Part shown: positions 1-7,772 of the stretch, in pieces
Position numbering within the stretch: the stretch's first letter is position 1
Layout: each line of letters begins with the position of its first letter
From: an uncultured Clostridia bacterium
GTDB taxonomy: Bacteria > Bacillota > Clostridia > Lachnospirales > Lachnospiraceae
DNA: 7,855 nt
Direction of reading: 5' to 3'
NCBI GenBank assembly: GCA_947088195.1
Contig: CAMUFS010000136.1
Location: 1-7,855 of the forward strand
The notes under the pieces: generated by a model
The model's input: only the letters and a program-made list of their open reading frames with translations
What the model was told of the DNA's origin: nothing
The model's database searches: none
Translations under genes and position numbers: made by a program

Positions 1-51
1 CGGTGACAGAGGACTATAGGCCATTCTCTGGGTGGACCTGTCTCGAACATG
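1..51 (+). repeat. Left copy of a dispersed inverted repeat
   Basis: This stretch matches the reverse complement of 7773-7823 at 42 of 51 positions with no gaps, by direct base-by-base comparison. It begins CGGTGAC at base 1, so the repeat may extend beyond the window. The match fades after the ATG at 49-51. On the plus strand a frame (GTG ACA GAG GAC...) stays open from base 3 to a TAA at 69-71, so the copy could be the tail of a rightward gene. The substitutions between copies show no third-position bias, which favours a non-coding repeat. Its identity is not recognised. Confidence 0.7.
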
Positions 52-138
52 ATTCCCCTATATATAAATAAACAATAACTATGTTTTGTATAAAGTATAA
101 TTTTTTTCACAATTTACAAAATATCTTTTGTCGTCCCT

Positions 139-420
139 TTATGACAAATTAATATTATTATTTTTTTGATATTTTTTCCATATTATACTTAAAATAAATC
201 GAATTATACTACTGTATACAGCAATCTTAAAACCAACTTCCATTAATATATCACCAATTCTTGCATTGATTTCGTATTGAATCTGTAAATCCAGCGGTGG
301 ATCTTGGTAAGGAATACCTGCCTTAATCACAAAATAATACAAGCCTATCAACAAAACAATAATTCCTGATATTATAATAGCATGGAGTATTGAGTAAAAT
401 ATATCTATCACTTTTTTCAT
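139..420 (-). CDS. Hypothetical small two-helix membrane protein
   Basis: A 93-residue protein of unknown function. Residues about 8-32 form a strongly hydrophobic helix rich in Ile, Leu, Val and Tyr. Residues about 62-81 form a second, shorter membrane helix followed by a basic, Asn-rich tail (KKYQKNNN). The roughly 30-residue linker contains a Pro-rich stretch (YQDPPLD) and is probably exposed on one face of the membrane. The start is uncertain: ATG at 420 is preferred, but the frame also opens at TTG 438, and neither has a strong Shine-Dalgarno. The gene is clearly more AT-rich than the operon to its right and is separated from it by a terminator, so it is probably transcribed on its own, possibly from the TTGACA at 469-474. 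The membrane prediction is firm; that it is a real gene is likely but unproven. No function should be assigned. Confidence 0.6.
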   Translation of the reverse strand: MKKVIDIFYSILHAIIISGIIVLLIGLYYFVIKAGIPYQDPPLDLQIQYEINARIGDILMEVGFKIAVYSSIIRFILSIIWKKYQKNNNINLS

Positions 421-443
421 ATTTCTTGTCCAATCCAATATGC

Positions 444-474
444 TTTCTATCTATTTTTAATTAACATCTGTCAA
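444..474 (-). promoter_or_regulatory. Possible promoter for the small membrane protein gene
   Basis: A perfect -35 box TTGACA lies at 474-469 on the minus strand, in an AT-rich tract just upstream of the small membrane protein gene. The -10 is poor: TAGAAA at 449-444 has a 19-nt spacer, while TAGATA at 453-448 has a 15-nt spacer. The call rests on the -35 box and the position only. Confidence 0.3.
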
Positions 475-500
475 ATTTCCTTTTGGTGTCTATGTATAAT

Positions 501-530
501 CGAGTAGGGGACGCTTTTCTCACCTACTCG
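501..530. repeat. Hairpin-forming inverted repeat
   Basis: CGAGTAGG (501-508) pairs perfectly with CCTACTCG (523-530), giving an 8-bp stem and a 14-nt loop. Neither strand has a T-run after the stem, so this is not a classical intrinsic terminator. It sits immediately beside the larger structure at 532-584 and about 60 bp beyond the argS terminator on the transcribed (minus) strand. Confidence 0.6.
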
Positions 531-531
531 C

Positions 532-584
532 GCACTGGGCACCTGTCAGCTTCGCTGACAATATTCCTTTGGGTGCCCATGTGC
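532..584. repeat. Nested inverted repeat with an inner hairpin
   Basis: The outer arms are GCAC plus TGGGCACC (532-543) and GGTGCCCA, a bulged T, then GTGC (572-584), giving 12 bp with one bulge. Inside, TGTCAGC (544-550) pairs with GCTGACA (554-560) across a 3-nt loop, and 561-571 is left as an asymmetric unpaired strand. The result is a long stacked stem with an internal bulge. It could be a structured RNA element, a REP- or MITE-like dispersed repeat, or a binding site. It carries no T-run and no recognisable gene. Confidence 0.6.
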
Positions 585-586
585 AT

Positions 587-622
587 AAAACAGCACAGAG
601 AATCATCTGTGATTCTCTGTGC
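587..622 (-). terminator. Intrinsic terminator of the argS operon
   Basis: On the minus strand GCACAGAGAATC (622-611) pairs perfectly with GATTCTCTGTGC (604-593) around a 6-nt loop, then TGTTTTA follows. The stem is 12 bp with no mismatch, about 66 nt after the argS stop codon. The T-run is only four long and interrupted by a G, but the stem strength and position make this the natural end of the five-gene transcript. Confidence 0.75.
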
Positions 623-688
623 GAGCCATTCTTAAATATGATATAACAGATTTCTATACAAAAAATATATATCATTTAACTGTAATTA

Positions 689-2458
689 TCACATTCTATC
701 TGGTGCTTCAAAGCCCAGCAATTCTATACAAGTCTCCAAAGTTCTCTTTGTCAGCTTAAGTAGGGCAATATATCCTGACTGCCGCTTTTCATCCTCCTCA
801 GCAATGATCTTTGTCTCATGGTAAAATCCATTAAACTTATCTGCCAACTCATAGATATACTGGCAAATCTTATGTGGTGCTATCTCTCTACATGCTGTCT
901 CAAGCACCTCCTGCAAATTGACAAGTGTCAACATCAGCGACTTCTCACTCTCATTCTCTGCAGGATAAACCATATTTGCCCGGTTCTCATCTTTTCCCAG
1001 CTCTGCATATTTTGCAAGAATGGATTTGATTCTCACAATCGTATACAAAATATAAGGGCCAGTATTTCCTTCAAAGGATGTAAAGCGGTCAATGTCAAAG
1101 ACATAATCCTTTGATGCCTGATTGGACAGATCGCCGTATTTCAGCGCGGCAAGACCAACGATTGACGCCGTTTTTTCTGCTTCTTCCTCTGATACTGTCC
1201 GGTTTTCCATAATTCTATTGTAGACAGCCTCATTAATCTCTTTTACCAGATTCTCCAGACGCATCACACCGCCATCCCTTGTCTTAAATGGCTTTCCATC
1301 CTTGCCATTCATCGTTCCAAACCCGATAAATCTTGTGTCACAGTCCTTTGATACAATGCCTGCTTTCTTTGCAGCGCGGAATATTTGTGTAAAATACATC
1401 TCCTGCCGTTTGTCGGTAAGATAGATATAGCTGTCGGGATGATACAGCTTTTCACGCTCCACAAGCGTTGCGAGATCGGAAGTGGCATAGAGAGCAGCGC
1501 CATCTGACTTCTGAATCAGACAGGGCGGAAGCTCCTTGAGATCACCCTCCTCTGCCACATCAATAACAATAGCTCCTTGACTTTCGTAGGCTATTTTTCT
1601 ATCAATCAGATCTTGTATCATATCAGACATGTAAGGCTGTGCATTGCTCTCCCCCTTCCAAAGATCAAACTGTACATTTAAATTATCATAATTTTTCTTT
1701 AAATCTGTCTTTGATACCTGAAGAATATGCTTCCACAGCTCATAATAAGCAGGTTCTTTATTTTGAAGCTTTAAGGTAGCTGCATGGGCACGCTCCCGAA
1801 ACTCTTCATCCTCCTTTGAGCGAGCACTCGCAGCCGGGTAGATCTCCTCTAGCTCTGAAATTGTAAATGCTGCCTCTTTTGGATATTCTCCTGCAAAGCT
1901 TTCGTCAAAATATGGCAGATCGGGTTTTCTTTCCCTTAATCCCTCAATGACAAGCCCCATGGGCATTCCCCAATCGCCTAAATGTACATCACCAATTACA
2001 TGATTGCCGAAAAATCTCAGCATACGCTTTACGCTCTCTCCAATGATGGCTGACCGCAGATGCCCCACATGCAAAGGCTTCGCCACATTTGCCCCGCCGT
2101 AATCTACCATAATTGTTTTTGGCTCTTTTGAAAGCTCACAGCCAAGCCTTTCCTCACCTGCCATCTGATTGATTCTGTCTGCTAGTAACTCCGCACTGAT
2201 TTTTATATTGATAAATCCCGGCATAACGGCAGTAATCTGCTCAAACATATTTTCTTTGGCAAGCTTCTCTGTCACCTCGTTTGCAATCGAGATAGGGGAC
2301 TTTTTATATTTCTTTGCTGCTGCCATAGCACCATTGCATTGATATTCACACAGATCTGGGCGATTTGATATGCTGACACGGCCATATGCTTTCTCATAAC
2401 CACACAACACAAATGCCTCAGATACTTTTTCTGTAATCATATCCAATATCTTTTTCAT
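689..2458 (-). CDS. argS: Arginine--tRNA ligase (ArgRS)
   Basis: A cytoplasmic class I aminoacyl-tRNA synthetase that uses ATP to charge tRNA-Arg with arginine. At 589 residues it has the family's usual length. An N-terminal Add-1-type tRNA D-loop recognition domain (about 1-105) precedes the catalytic Rossmann fold. The HIGH motif appears as HVGH at 130-133 within the characteristic GGANVAKPLHVGH context. The KMSKS loop takes the common bacterial ArgRS form GKPFKTRDGG at 388-397. The C-terminal alpha-helical DALR anticodon-binding domain spans about 470-589 and ends in the typical EAPDRM. The ATG start has GGGAG five bases upstream. It is the last gene of the operon, 22 nt after fhs, and is followed by the terminator at 587-622. 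No key residue is missing. Confidence 0.97.
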   Translation of the reverse strand: MKKILDMITEKVSEAFVLCGYEKAYGRVSISNRPDLCEYQCNGAMAAAKKYKKSPISIANEVTEKLAKENMFEQITAVMPGFINIKISAELLADRINQMAGEERLGCELSKEPKTIMVDYGGANVAKPLHVGHLRSAIIGESVKRMLRFFGNHVIGDVHLGDWGMPMGLVIEGLRERKPDLPYFDESFAGEYPKEAAFTISELEEIYPAASARSKEDEEFRERAHAATLKLQNKEPAYYELWKHILQVSKTDLKKNYDNLNVQFDLWKGESNAQPYMSDMIQDLIDRKIAYESQGAIVIDVAEEGDLKELPPCLIQKSDGAALYATSDLATLVEREKLYHPDSYIYLTDKRQEMYFTQIFRAAKKAGIVSKDCDTRFIGFGTMNGKDGKPFKTRDGGVMRLENLVKEINEAVYNRIMENRTVSEEEAEKTASIVGLAALKYGDLSNQASKDYVFDIDRFTSFEGNTGPYILYTIVRIKSILAKYAELGKDENRANMVYPAENESEKSLMLTLVNLQEVLETACREIAPHKICQYIYELADKFNGFYHETKIIAEEDEKRQSGYIALLKLTKRTLETCIELLGFEAPDRM

Positions 2459-2480
2459 AATCTCTCCCGATGTTCCTTTC

Positions 2481-4151
2481 TTAGAATAGTCCTGTAATTT
2501 TCCCTGACTCGTCTACATCAATTCGGTGTGCAGCAGGCTCCTTTGACAAGCCTGGCATAGTCATAATTGAGCCAGTGATCGCCACGACAAACCCAGCTCC
2601 TGCTGACACATAGATCTCTCTGACATGAACGGTAAAATTCTCAGGTCTCCCAAGCTTTGATGGATCATCTGACAAAGAATACTGTGTTTTTGCTATGCAG
2701 ACAGGAAATTTTCCAAAACCAAGAGACTCTATTCTCTCCAATGCCTTCTTTGCAGCAGGCTCAAATTCCACTCCATCAGCACCATAGATCTCCTTCGCCA
2801 CAGTCTCTATCTTATCTGCAAGACCTTCCTCCTCTTTATATAATGGTGCAAAATGACTCTCTTTCGTCTCAAGCGTGGACAACACCTTTTCTGCAAGCTC
2901 ACAGCCGCCTTCCCCGCCAAGCTCCCACACCCTTGCAGGTGCAAATTCACAGCCTCTCTCCTCACAAAATCTCCGCACAAAAGAAAGCTCTGCCTCTGTG
3001 TCTGTCACAAATTGATTGAGCGTCACCACAATCGGCACACCATATTTCTTCAAATTCTCAATATGCTTCTCCAAATTGACAATTCCCTTTTTAAGAGCTG
3101 TCAGATCTTCTTTGGATAGCTCTGTCTTCGCTGCTCCTCCATTGTATTTCAGCGCGCGCACCGTCGCAACTAACACCACTGCATCTGGTTTCAGCCCTGC
3201 AATGCGACACTTAATATCAAAAAATTTCTCCGCTCCCAAATCGGCACCAAAGCCTGCCTCTGTCACAACATAGTCAGCAAGCTTAAGAGCCGTCTTTGTG
3301 GCACGCACACTATTACAGCCATGAGCAATATTGGCAAATGGTCCTCCATGCACCAACGCTGGCGTATGTTCTAGTGTCTGTATTAAATTAGGCTTTATAG
3401 CATCCTTGAGAAGTGCTGCCATCGCTCCTGTCGCATGTAAATCCTTTGCCGTAACGGGCTTTCCTTCATAGGTATACGCCACAATAATTCTGTCTAGCCG
3501 CTGTTTTAGATCCGTAATATCATTGGCAAGACAAAGGATCGCCATAATCTCTGATGTGACTGTGATCGCAAAATGATCCTCCCTCACCACACCATCGGAC
3601 TTTTTTCCAAGACCAATCACAATATTTCGAAGCGCTCGATCATTCATATCCAGGCATCTCTTCCACACTACCTGATTGGGATCGATCGACAGCTCATTTC
3701 CTTGATGTATATGATTGTCAAGCATTGCCGCCAGAAGATTATTTGCAGATGTAATTGCGTGGAAATCTCCTGTAAAATGCAGATTCAGCTCCTCCATTGG
3801 CACCACCTGTGAATATCCCCCGCCCGCAGCACCTCCCTTAATACCAAAGCATGGTCCTAAGGATGGTTCTCGCAGCGCAATCACTACCTTTTTTCCAAGG
3901 CGACAAAGTGCCTGTCCCAGCCCAACTGTCACCGTGGTCTTTCCCTCGCCGGCAGGTGTTGGATTGATCGCTGTCACCAAAATCAATTTTCCATCGGCTC
4001 TGTCTTTCACTCTCTCCATCAGTTCATCCGAACATTTTGCTTTATATTTTCCGTAAAACTCCAGTTCATCTTCCGCAATATCCAGAGCCTTCGCCACTTC
4101 CTTGATATGCATTAGCTCTGCTTCCTGTGCAATCTGAATGTCTGTTTTCAT
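2481..4151 (-). CDS. fhs: Formate--tetrahydrofolate ligase
   Basis: A cytoplasmic enzyme that joins formate to tetrahydrofolate with ATP, giving 10-formyl-THF for purine synthesis, initiator Met-tRNA formylation and, in acetogens, the methyl branch of the Wood-Ljungdahl pathway. The 556 residues are the usual monomer length. The ATP-binding loop TPAGEGKT is at 65-72. Both family signatures are intact: GIKGGAAGGGY at 103-113 and VATVRALKYNGG at 328-339. The ATG is preceded by a perfect AGGAGG with a 5-nt spacer, among the strongest ribosome binding sites in the window. It begins 14 nt after the aminotransferase gene and ends 22 nt before argS. No folD, metF or other acetogenesis gene is in view, so a general one-carbon role is the safer reading. 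Confidence 0.97.
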   Translation of the reverse strand: MKTDIQIAQEAELMHIKEVAKALDIAEDELEFYGKYKAKCSDELMERVKDRADGKLILVTAINPTPAGEGKTTVTVGLGQALCRLGKKVVIALREPSLGPCFGIKGGAAGGGYSQVVPMEELNLHFTGDFHAITSANNLLAAMLDNHIHQGNELSIDPNQVVWKRCLDMNDRALRNIVIGLGKKSDGVVREDHFAITVTSEIMAILCLANDITDLKQRLDRIIVAYTYEGKPVTAKDLHATGAMAALLKDAIKPNLIQTLEHTPALVHGGPFANIAHGCNSVRATKTALKLADYVVTEAGFGADLGAEKFFDIKCRIAGLKPDAVVLVATVRALKYNGGAAKTELSKEDLTALKKGIVNLEKHIENLKKYGVPIVVTLNQFVTDTEAELSFVRRFCEERGCEFAPARVWELGGEGGCELAEKVLSTLETKESHFAPLYKEEEGLADKIETVAKEIYGADGVEFEPAAKKALERIESLGFGKFPVCIAKTQYSLSDDPSKLGRPENFTVHVREIYVSAGAGFVVAITGSIMTMPGLSKEPAAHRIDVDESGKITGLF

Positions 4152-4165
4152 CGATTCCTCCTGCT

Positions 4166-5356
4166 CTATCCTTCTCTAAACTCAGGCAGCTTCTTTACCG
4201 CCTCCCGCAATCTTTCAAGCGCTGCTTTCAGCACCCAGCTTGGACACGCCAGATTCAGGCGCTCATAGCCTCTGCCGCTCTCACCAAAAATATACCCCTC
4301 ATCCAAAAATAGCTTTGCCTGACATTTCATAAACTGCTCAAGCTCCTCCGCCTCCATGCCAAGCTCTCTAAAATCCAGCCACATAAGATACGTTCCCTGA
4401 AGTTCAAACACCTTTACCATCGGCAGATTTTCTGCAAAAAATTCCTCTGCAAGCCTTCGGTTCTGATCCACATAGGAAACCATTTCCGACAGCCACTCCT
4501 CACAGCAATTATAAACAAGCTCACATGCTTTATAGCTTATCATATTTAGCGCATAATATCCTCTTGACACAGTAAGCCTCTCCCTGTGCTCTTTGTCAGG
4601 AATAATCAAATTCGATACCTGAAGGCCCGCGATATTAAAGCTTTTTGTGGGAGCTGTACAGATTGCACAGTTGTCCAAATATTTCTTCTCAAGATTGCCC
4701 ACAGAAACATGCTGATAACCCGGCATAATAATATCAAAATGAATTTCATCGCTAATCATATATACCTGATGCTTTAGACAGATCTCACAAACCCGAACAA
4801 GCTCCTCTCTCGTCCACACTCTCCCCACCGGATTATGAGGACTACACAAAATCAAGAGAGTTACATCAAAACGAGAAGCCTTTTGTTCCAGATCCTCAAA
4901 ATCGATCTCATAGGTGTTTCCTTTTACCACAAGCTCCGAGACTACCAGTGTCCTCCCATTCTCCTCCACAGCGGCTGTAAATGGATGGTAGACAGGGCGC
5001 ATAATTAGCACACCGTCCCCCGGCTTTGTAAACGCTGCCACCATCTGCTTTAATGCAGGCACAATGCCGGCAATCTCCACAATCCATTCTCTCTCAGGAG
5101 AAAACCCATGACGCCTCTCCATAAAGCGAACCACCGACTTATAATAATCCTCCGTCGCACCTGTATAGCCCAAAACTGCCTGATCCAAATATTCCTTCAG
5201 CCCCTCAATAAGCTCAGGTGCAGGCTTAAACTCCATATCTGCAATCGAAAATGGAACAATATCAGGAGAAATATCTGGCATCTCCTGTTTCATCATATCC
5301 CATTTCTCCGATCCAGTGCCAGTTCGATTTACCAGTGTCTCAAAATCATATTTCAT
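4166..5356 (-). CDS. MalY/PatB-type PLP-dependent cystathionine beta-lyase (C-S lyase)
   Basis: A fold-type I pyridoxal-phosphate aminotransferase-like enzyme of the MalY/PatB group. Characterised members cleave the C-S bond of cystathionine or cysteine conjugates, yielding homocysteine or a thiol plus pyruvate and ammonia. The N-terminus (MKYDFETLVNRTGTGSEKWD) is the group's hallmark. Further signs are SPHNPVGRVW (about 172-181), SDEIHFDI with the PLP-ring aspartate (about 203) and the Schiff-base lysine in APTKSFNIAGLQ (about 238). Length is 396 residues from the ATG at 5356. The frame also opens at TTG 5380, which has a GGTGG-like site close upstream, whereas the ATG has only a weak purine-rich leader. 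The ATG is preferred because it matches the family's start. The true substrate cannot be fixed from sequence; E. coli MalY also acts as a regulator of the maltose system. Confidence 0.9.
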   Translation of the reverse strand: MKYDFETLVNRTGTGSEKWDMMKQEMPDISPDIVPFSIADMEFKPAPELIEGLKEYLDQAVLGYTGATEDYYKSVVRFMERRHGFSPEREWIVEIAGIVPALKQMVAAFTKPGDGVLIMRPVYHPFTAAVEENGRTLVVSELVVKGNTYEIDFEDLEQKASRFDVTLLILCSPHNPVGRVWTREELVRVCEICLKHQVYMISDEIHFDIIMPGYQHVSVGNLEKKYLDNCAICTAPTKSFNIAGLQVSNLIIPDKEHRERLTVSRGYYALNMISYKACELVYNCCEEWLSEMVSYVDQNRRLAEEFFAENLPMVKVFELQGTYLMWLDFRELGMEAEELEQFMKCQAKLFLDEGYIFGESGRGYERLNLACPSWVLKAALERLREAVKKLPEFREG

Positions 5357-5392
5357 TTTCTTTTGTCTTCTTTCTTCCAAATTTCCACCACT

Positions 5393-6594
5393 CTACTTTT
5401 CATCACACACCTGAAAAATATAAAATTTCAAATAATAGGATTCCTCTGCTGCCCATAAAATAGGATGGTCCGGCGCCTGTGTCCGATATTCTACCTGTCG
5501 AAGTCTTTTGTGTACACTTGTCGCCGCCTGCGCTATTGTCTGTGCAAATAACTCTGGTGTCATAAAATGTGAGCAGGAACATGTGGCGAGATAACCGCCA
5601 TCCTTTACAAGCTTCAGTCCTTTCCTATTAATCTCCCGATACCCCTTTATTGCATTTTCAAGGAGTTTTTTGACTTTGTAAAGGCTGGAGGATCAAGGAT
5701 CACCACATCATAATTCTCTCCCTTCTCCACAAGCTCAGGAAGCAGCTCAAATACATCAGCACACTGAAAATGAACCCTCTCCTCCAGACGATTCAGCTCT
5801 GCATTTTCCCTTGCCTGAGCCACCGCAATCTCTGAGGCATCCACACCTAACACCCAAGCAGCGCCAGCGATTCCTGCATTTAAAGCAAACGAACCTGTGT
5901 GTGTAAAACAGTCAAGCACCCTCGCTCCCCTGCACAAGCGCTGAATAGCAAGACGATTGTACTTCTGATCTAGAAAAAATCCAGTCTTCTGCCCCTCAGC
6001 TACATCCACATAATAACGCACATTATTTTCTGTGATCAGAACCTTGGGATCAAATTCCTCCCCAAGAAACCCCTTCACACGTTCCATTCCCTCCTGCACG
6101 CGCACCTTTGCATCGCTGCGCTCATAAATACCACGCACAGAAAACCCATATTCTAAAAGAATCTCCTTGCATTTCTTGAGAATTATCTCCTTAAAACGAT
6201 CTATCCCAAGCGCCAGCGACTGCACCACCAAGACATCAGAGAATTTATCCACCACAATACCCGGAAGAAAATCTGCCTCTCCAAAAATCAAACGGCAGCT
6301 CTCCATCTCACACACCTTCACTCGGTAATCCACCGCTGCCCGCACTCTCTGCTCAATAAATGCCTCATCGATCTCTTGTCCCTTAACTCGGCTCAACATA
6401 CGGATGCGGATTGTGGAATTATCATTTATAAAACCTGTTCCCAAAACATATCCGTCAAAATCCTCCACCGTCACCAAGCCGCCATTTTCATAGCTCCCAC
6501 TTATAAAGTCAATCTCATTATCATAAATCCAAGCACCGCCACTTTTTACACTGCGGCCGCTCCCCTTTCGAAGCCGTGCGGTTGCCCTTTCCAT
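5393..6594 (-). pseudogene. RlmI-family class I rRNA large subunit methyltransferase, frameshifted
   Basis: A SAM-dependent methyltransferase of the PUA plus Rossmann type. RlmI, the E. coli member, makes m5C1962 in 23S rRNA. An N-terminal PUA domain (about 1-70, with LRKGSGRSVKSGGAWIYDNE) is followed by a linker domain. Then come GQKTGFFLDQ (201-210), SAM motif I DCFTHTGSFALNAG (228-241) and motif IV ILDPPAF (299-305). The zero frame stops after residue 315 (TAA, 5647-5649). The neighbouring frame continues without a break as NAIKGYREINRKGLKLV, ATCSCSHFM and DHPILWAAEESYYLKFYIF to a TAG at 5393. The whole would be about 400 residues, the family's normal length. One base is missing, so truncated protein would lack the conserved SCS motif. 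The ATG at 6594 is chosen because GAGGG lies 5 nt upstream and it fits the family start. The gene starts 25 nt after the propeller gene. The break could be a real mutation, an assembly error or recoding. Confidence 0.9.
5655..5671 (-). other. Frameshift point in the rRNA methyltransferase gene
   Basis: On the minus strand six A residues (5671-5666) followed by C form A AAA AAC in the phase TCA AAA AAC, the classic -1 slippery heptamer. A second A4 run lies at 5658-5655. Restoring one A in the first run gives TKSKKLLENAIKGY, and restoring one in the second gives SLKNAIKGY; both fit the family. A -1 slip at the heptamer gives TKSKNLLENAIKGY. No strong hairpin is visible 5-10 nt downstream, so recoding is the weaker explanation. 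Confidence 0.7.
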
Positions 6595-6619
6595 TCTGTC
6601 CCTCATTTCCGCTGCCCAA

Positions 6620-7672
6620 CTATGGAAGCTTTGTGATAATACAACAATTTCCTGTCTCCACCTTTCTTGGCGCGCCATTCATCACAATAATTCCCTTCTC
6701 ATAATCCAGCGCAAAGAAGGTCATCTCATTTGTCTCATGATTTAATGACACCAGATGCTTGTCATCAGGAAAGATCTCAATATCCTTCGGATAATCCCCA
6801 CTGATTGGCAGCACAGAGCGCTGTGTCAGCAGACCAGTTTCTATGTCTCTGTCATACATGGCCACTGAATTATCACCTGCATTGGACACAAAAAGATGCT
6901 TCTCATCCGGGGATAGCTTAATTGCCACTGCCGCACTATTTCTGTCATACTGCTCCTCCAAAGTTGAGATCTTTTGTATCAGCTCAAAATCAGGTGCTTT
7001 TTCTCCCTCTTTGTAGGAATAAACCGCCACATAATTTTTTAACTCATGGCTTAAATATGCGAATTTTCCATCTGAGCTAAAGATTACCGTGCGGGGTGCG
7101 GATTCCATCTCACAGCGAACGGCATCCACCAGCTTGATTTTTCCTTTTTTCTTATCAAAGCTATACACCTTACACTGATCGATACCCGGATCGCACGCTA
7201 TCATAAATCTCTGGTCTGGTGTCAGCACAGCACAGGTAATATGAGGACGGAAATTCCTTTCTGCCACGCTGCCAAAGCCCTTATGATACACCTCATCTGT
7301 CACCTCACCGATACCGCCATCTTCTCGTATTCTCACCACAGTGGCCTTGCCGTCATGATACCCTGCGCAGAAAATATATTTATCCTCCTTGTCCACCGTT
7401 AGATAACAAGCACGCATACCGTTGATCTTGCCAAAATTGATCTCACCCAGATTGCCATTTTCCAAAATCCTGTATGCCATCAAGCCCTCGTCACAGATAG
7501 AATAGAGAAATTTACCACTATTTGCCTTCACCATATAAGAAGGATTGTTGATCTCCACCTCTGAGCGCGGCATCAGGCTCCCTTTCTTATCATCAACATC
7601 ACATATCATAATCCCCTTGCTTTTTCCATGTGTATAGGAACTGATATATGCAATATACCTATTCTTGTGCAT
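6620..7672 (-). CDS. Lactonase-family seven-bladed beta-propeller protein (Pgl/YbhE-like)
   Basis: A 350-residue protein resembling the lactonase family, whose best-known member, Pgl, hydrolyses 6-phosphogluconolactone in the oxidative pentose phosphate pathway. Recurrent propeller-blade strands are visible: YIAYISSYTHGKSKGI (about 6-21), ANSGKFLYSICDEG (50-63), RPHITCAVLTPDQRFMIACD (142-161), SSDGKFAYLSHELKN (199-213), LSPDEKHLFVSNAGDNSVAMY (about 253-273) and FPDDKHLVSLNHETNEMTFF (301-320). There is no signal peptide or membrane helix, so it is cytoplasmic. The ATG at 7672 is chosen over the ATG at 7693 because AAGGAGG (7686-7680) sits 7 nt before it and the other start would bury that site. 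It is first in the operon, behind the promoter at 7713-7741. No zwf or gnd is in view, and many family members are unproven as lactonases, so the exact substrate is open. Confidence 0.85.
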   Translation of the reverse strand: MHKNRYIAYISSYTHGKSKGIMICDVDDKKGSLMPRSEVEINNPSYMVKANSGKFLYSICDEGLMAYRILENGNLGEINFGKINGMRACYLTVDKEDKYIFCAGYHDGKATVVRIREDGGIGEVTDEVYHKGFGSVAERNFRPHITCAVLTPDQRFMIACDPGIDQCKVYSFDKKKGKIKLVDAVRCEMESAPRTVIFSSDGKFAYLSHELKNYVAVYSYKEGEKAPDFELIQKISTLEEQYDRNSAAVAIKLSPDEKHLFVSNAGDNSVAMYDRDIETGLLTQRSVLPISGDYPKDIEIFPDDKHLVSLNHETNEMTFFALDYEKGIIVMNGAPRKVETGNCCIITKLP

Positions 7673-7679
7673 GATAGAT

Positions 7680-7699
7680 CCTCCTTCCGGCATTTGCCG
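7680..7699 (-). promoter_or_regulatory. Leader hairpin abutting the ribosome binding site
   Basis: In the 5' leader of the propeller gene, CGGCAAATGCCG (7699-7688) can fold as a 4-5 bp stem. It ends one base before the Shine-Dalgarno AAGGAGG (7686-7680), which is 7 nt from the ATG at 7672. The ribosome binding site decides the start codon. The hairpin is short and does not cover the site, so a regulatory effect is only a possibility. Confidence 0.4.
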
Positions 7700-7712
7700 A
7701 CTATTTGTTCAT

Positions 7713-7741
7713 ATCTTACCATATCCGGGGAATTTTGTTAA
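7713..7741 (-). promoter_or_regulatory. Sigma-A-like promoter of the five-gene operon
   Basis: On the minus strand TTAACA (7741-7736) is followed after exactly 17 nt by TAAGAT (7718-7713), 5 of 6 and 4 of 6 matches to the -35 and -10 consensus. Transcription would start near 7706, leaving a leader of about 34 nt. It is the only good promoter found ahead of the operon, and it lies between the repeat copy at 7773-7823 and the first gene. Confidence 0.6.
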
Positions 7742-7772
7742 GTGGAATTTTCTTTGCTGATAGTATAGTGAA

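Noticed and set aside
116..131. Short hairpin ACAAAA-TATC-TTTTGT as terminator of the small membrane protein gene
   Set aside because: The stem is six A/T-rich pairs with one G-C-type pair, and no T-run follows on the minus strand, so it is likely chance in AT-rich sequence.
493..500. TATAAT at 495-500 as a plus-strand -10 box
   Set aside because: No acceptable -35 box lies 16-18 nt upstream and there is no plus-strand gene downstream.
501..530. Intrinsic terminator reading of the 8-bp stem
   Set aside because: Neither strand has a T-run after the stem, and the loop is long. It is kept only as an inverted repeat.
1309..1503. Minus-strand 64-codon frame inside argS
   Set aside because: It is an out-of-frame shadow within the argS catalytic region, and the argS frame there is intact.
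2459..2480. T-box or other riboswitch controlling argS
   Set aside because: The gap before argS is only 22 nt and is filled by the ribosome binding site, so no leader structure can fit.
3715..4056. Plus-strand open frame of 113 codons
   Set aside because: It lies wholly inside fhs on the opposite strand, is Pro/Ser-rich antisense sequence and shows no family features. The other plus-strand frames inside argS, fhs and the aminotransferase are the same kind of shadow.
5108..5463. Plus-strand open frames of 116 and 70 codons across the methyltransferase-aminotransferase junction
   Set aside because: Both are antisense to the N-terminus of the aminotransferase and the true 3' end of the methyltransferase gene, whose minus-strand translation is clearly conserved.
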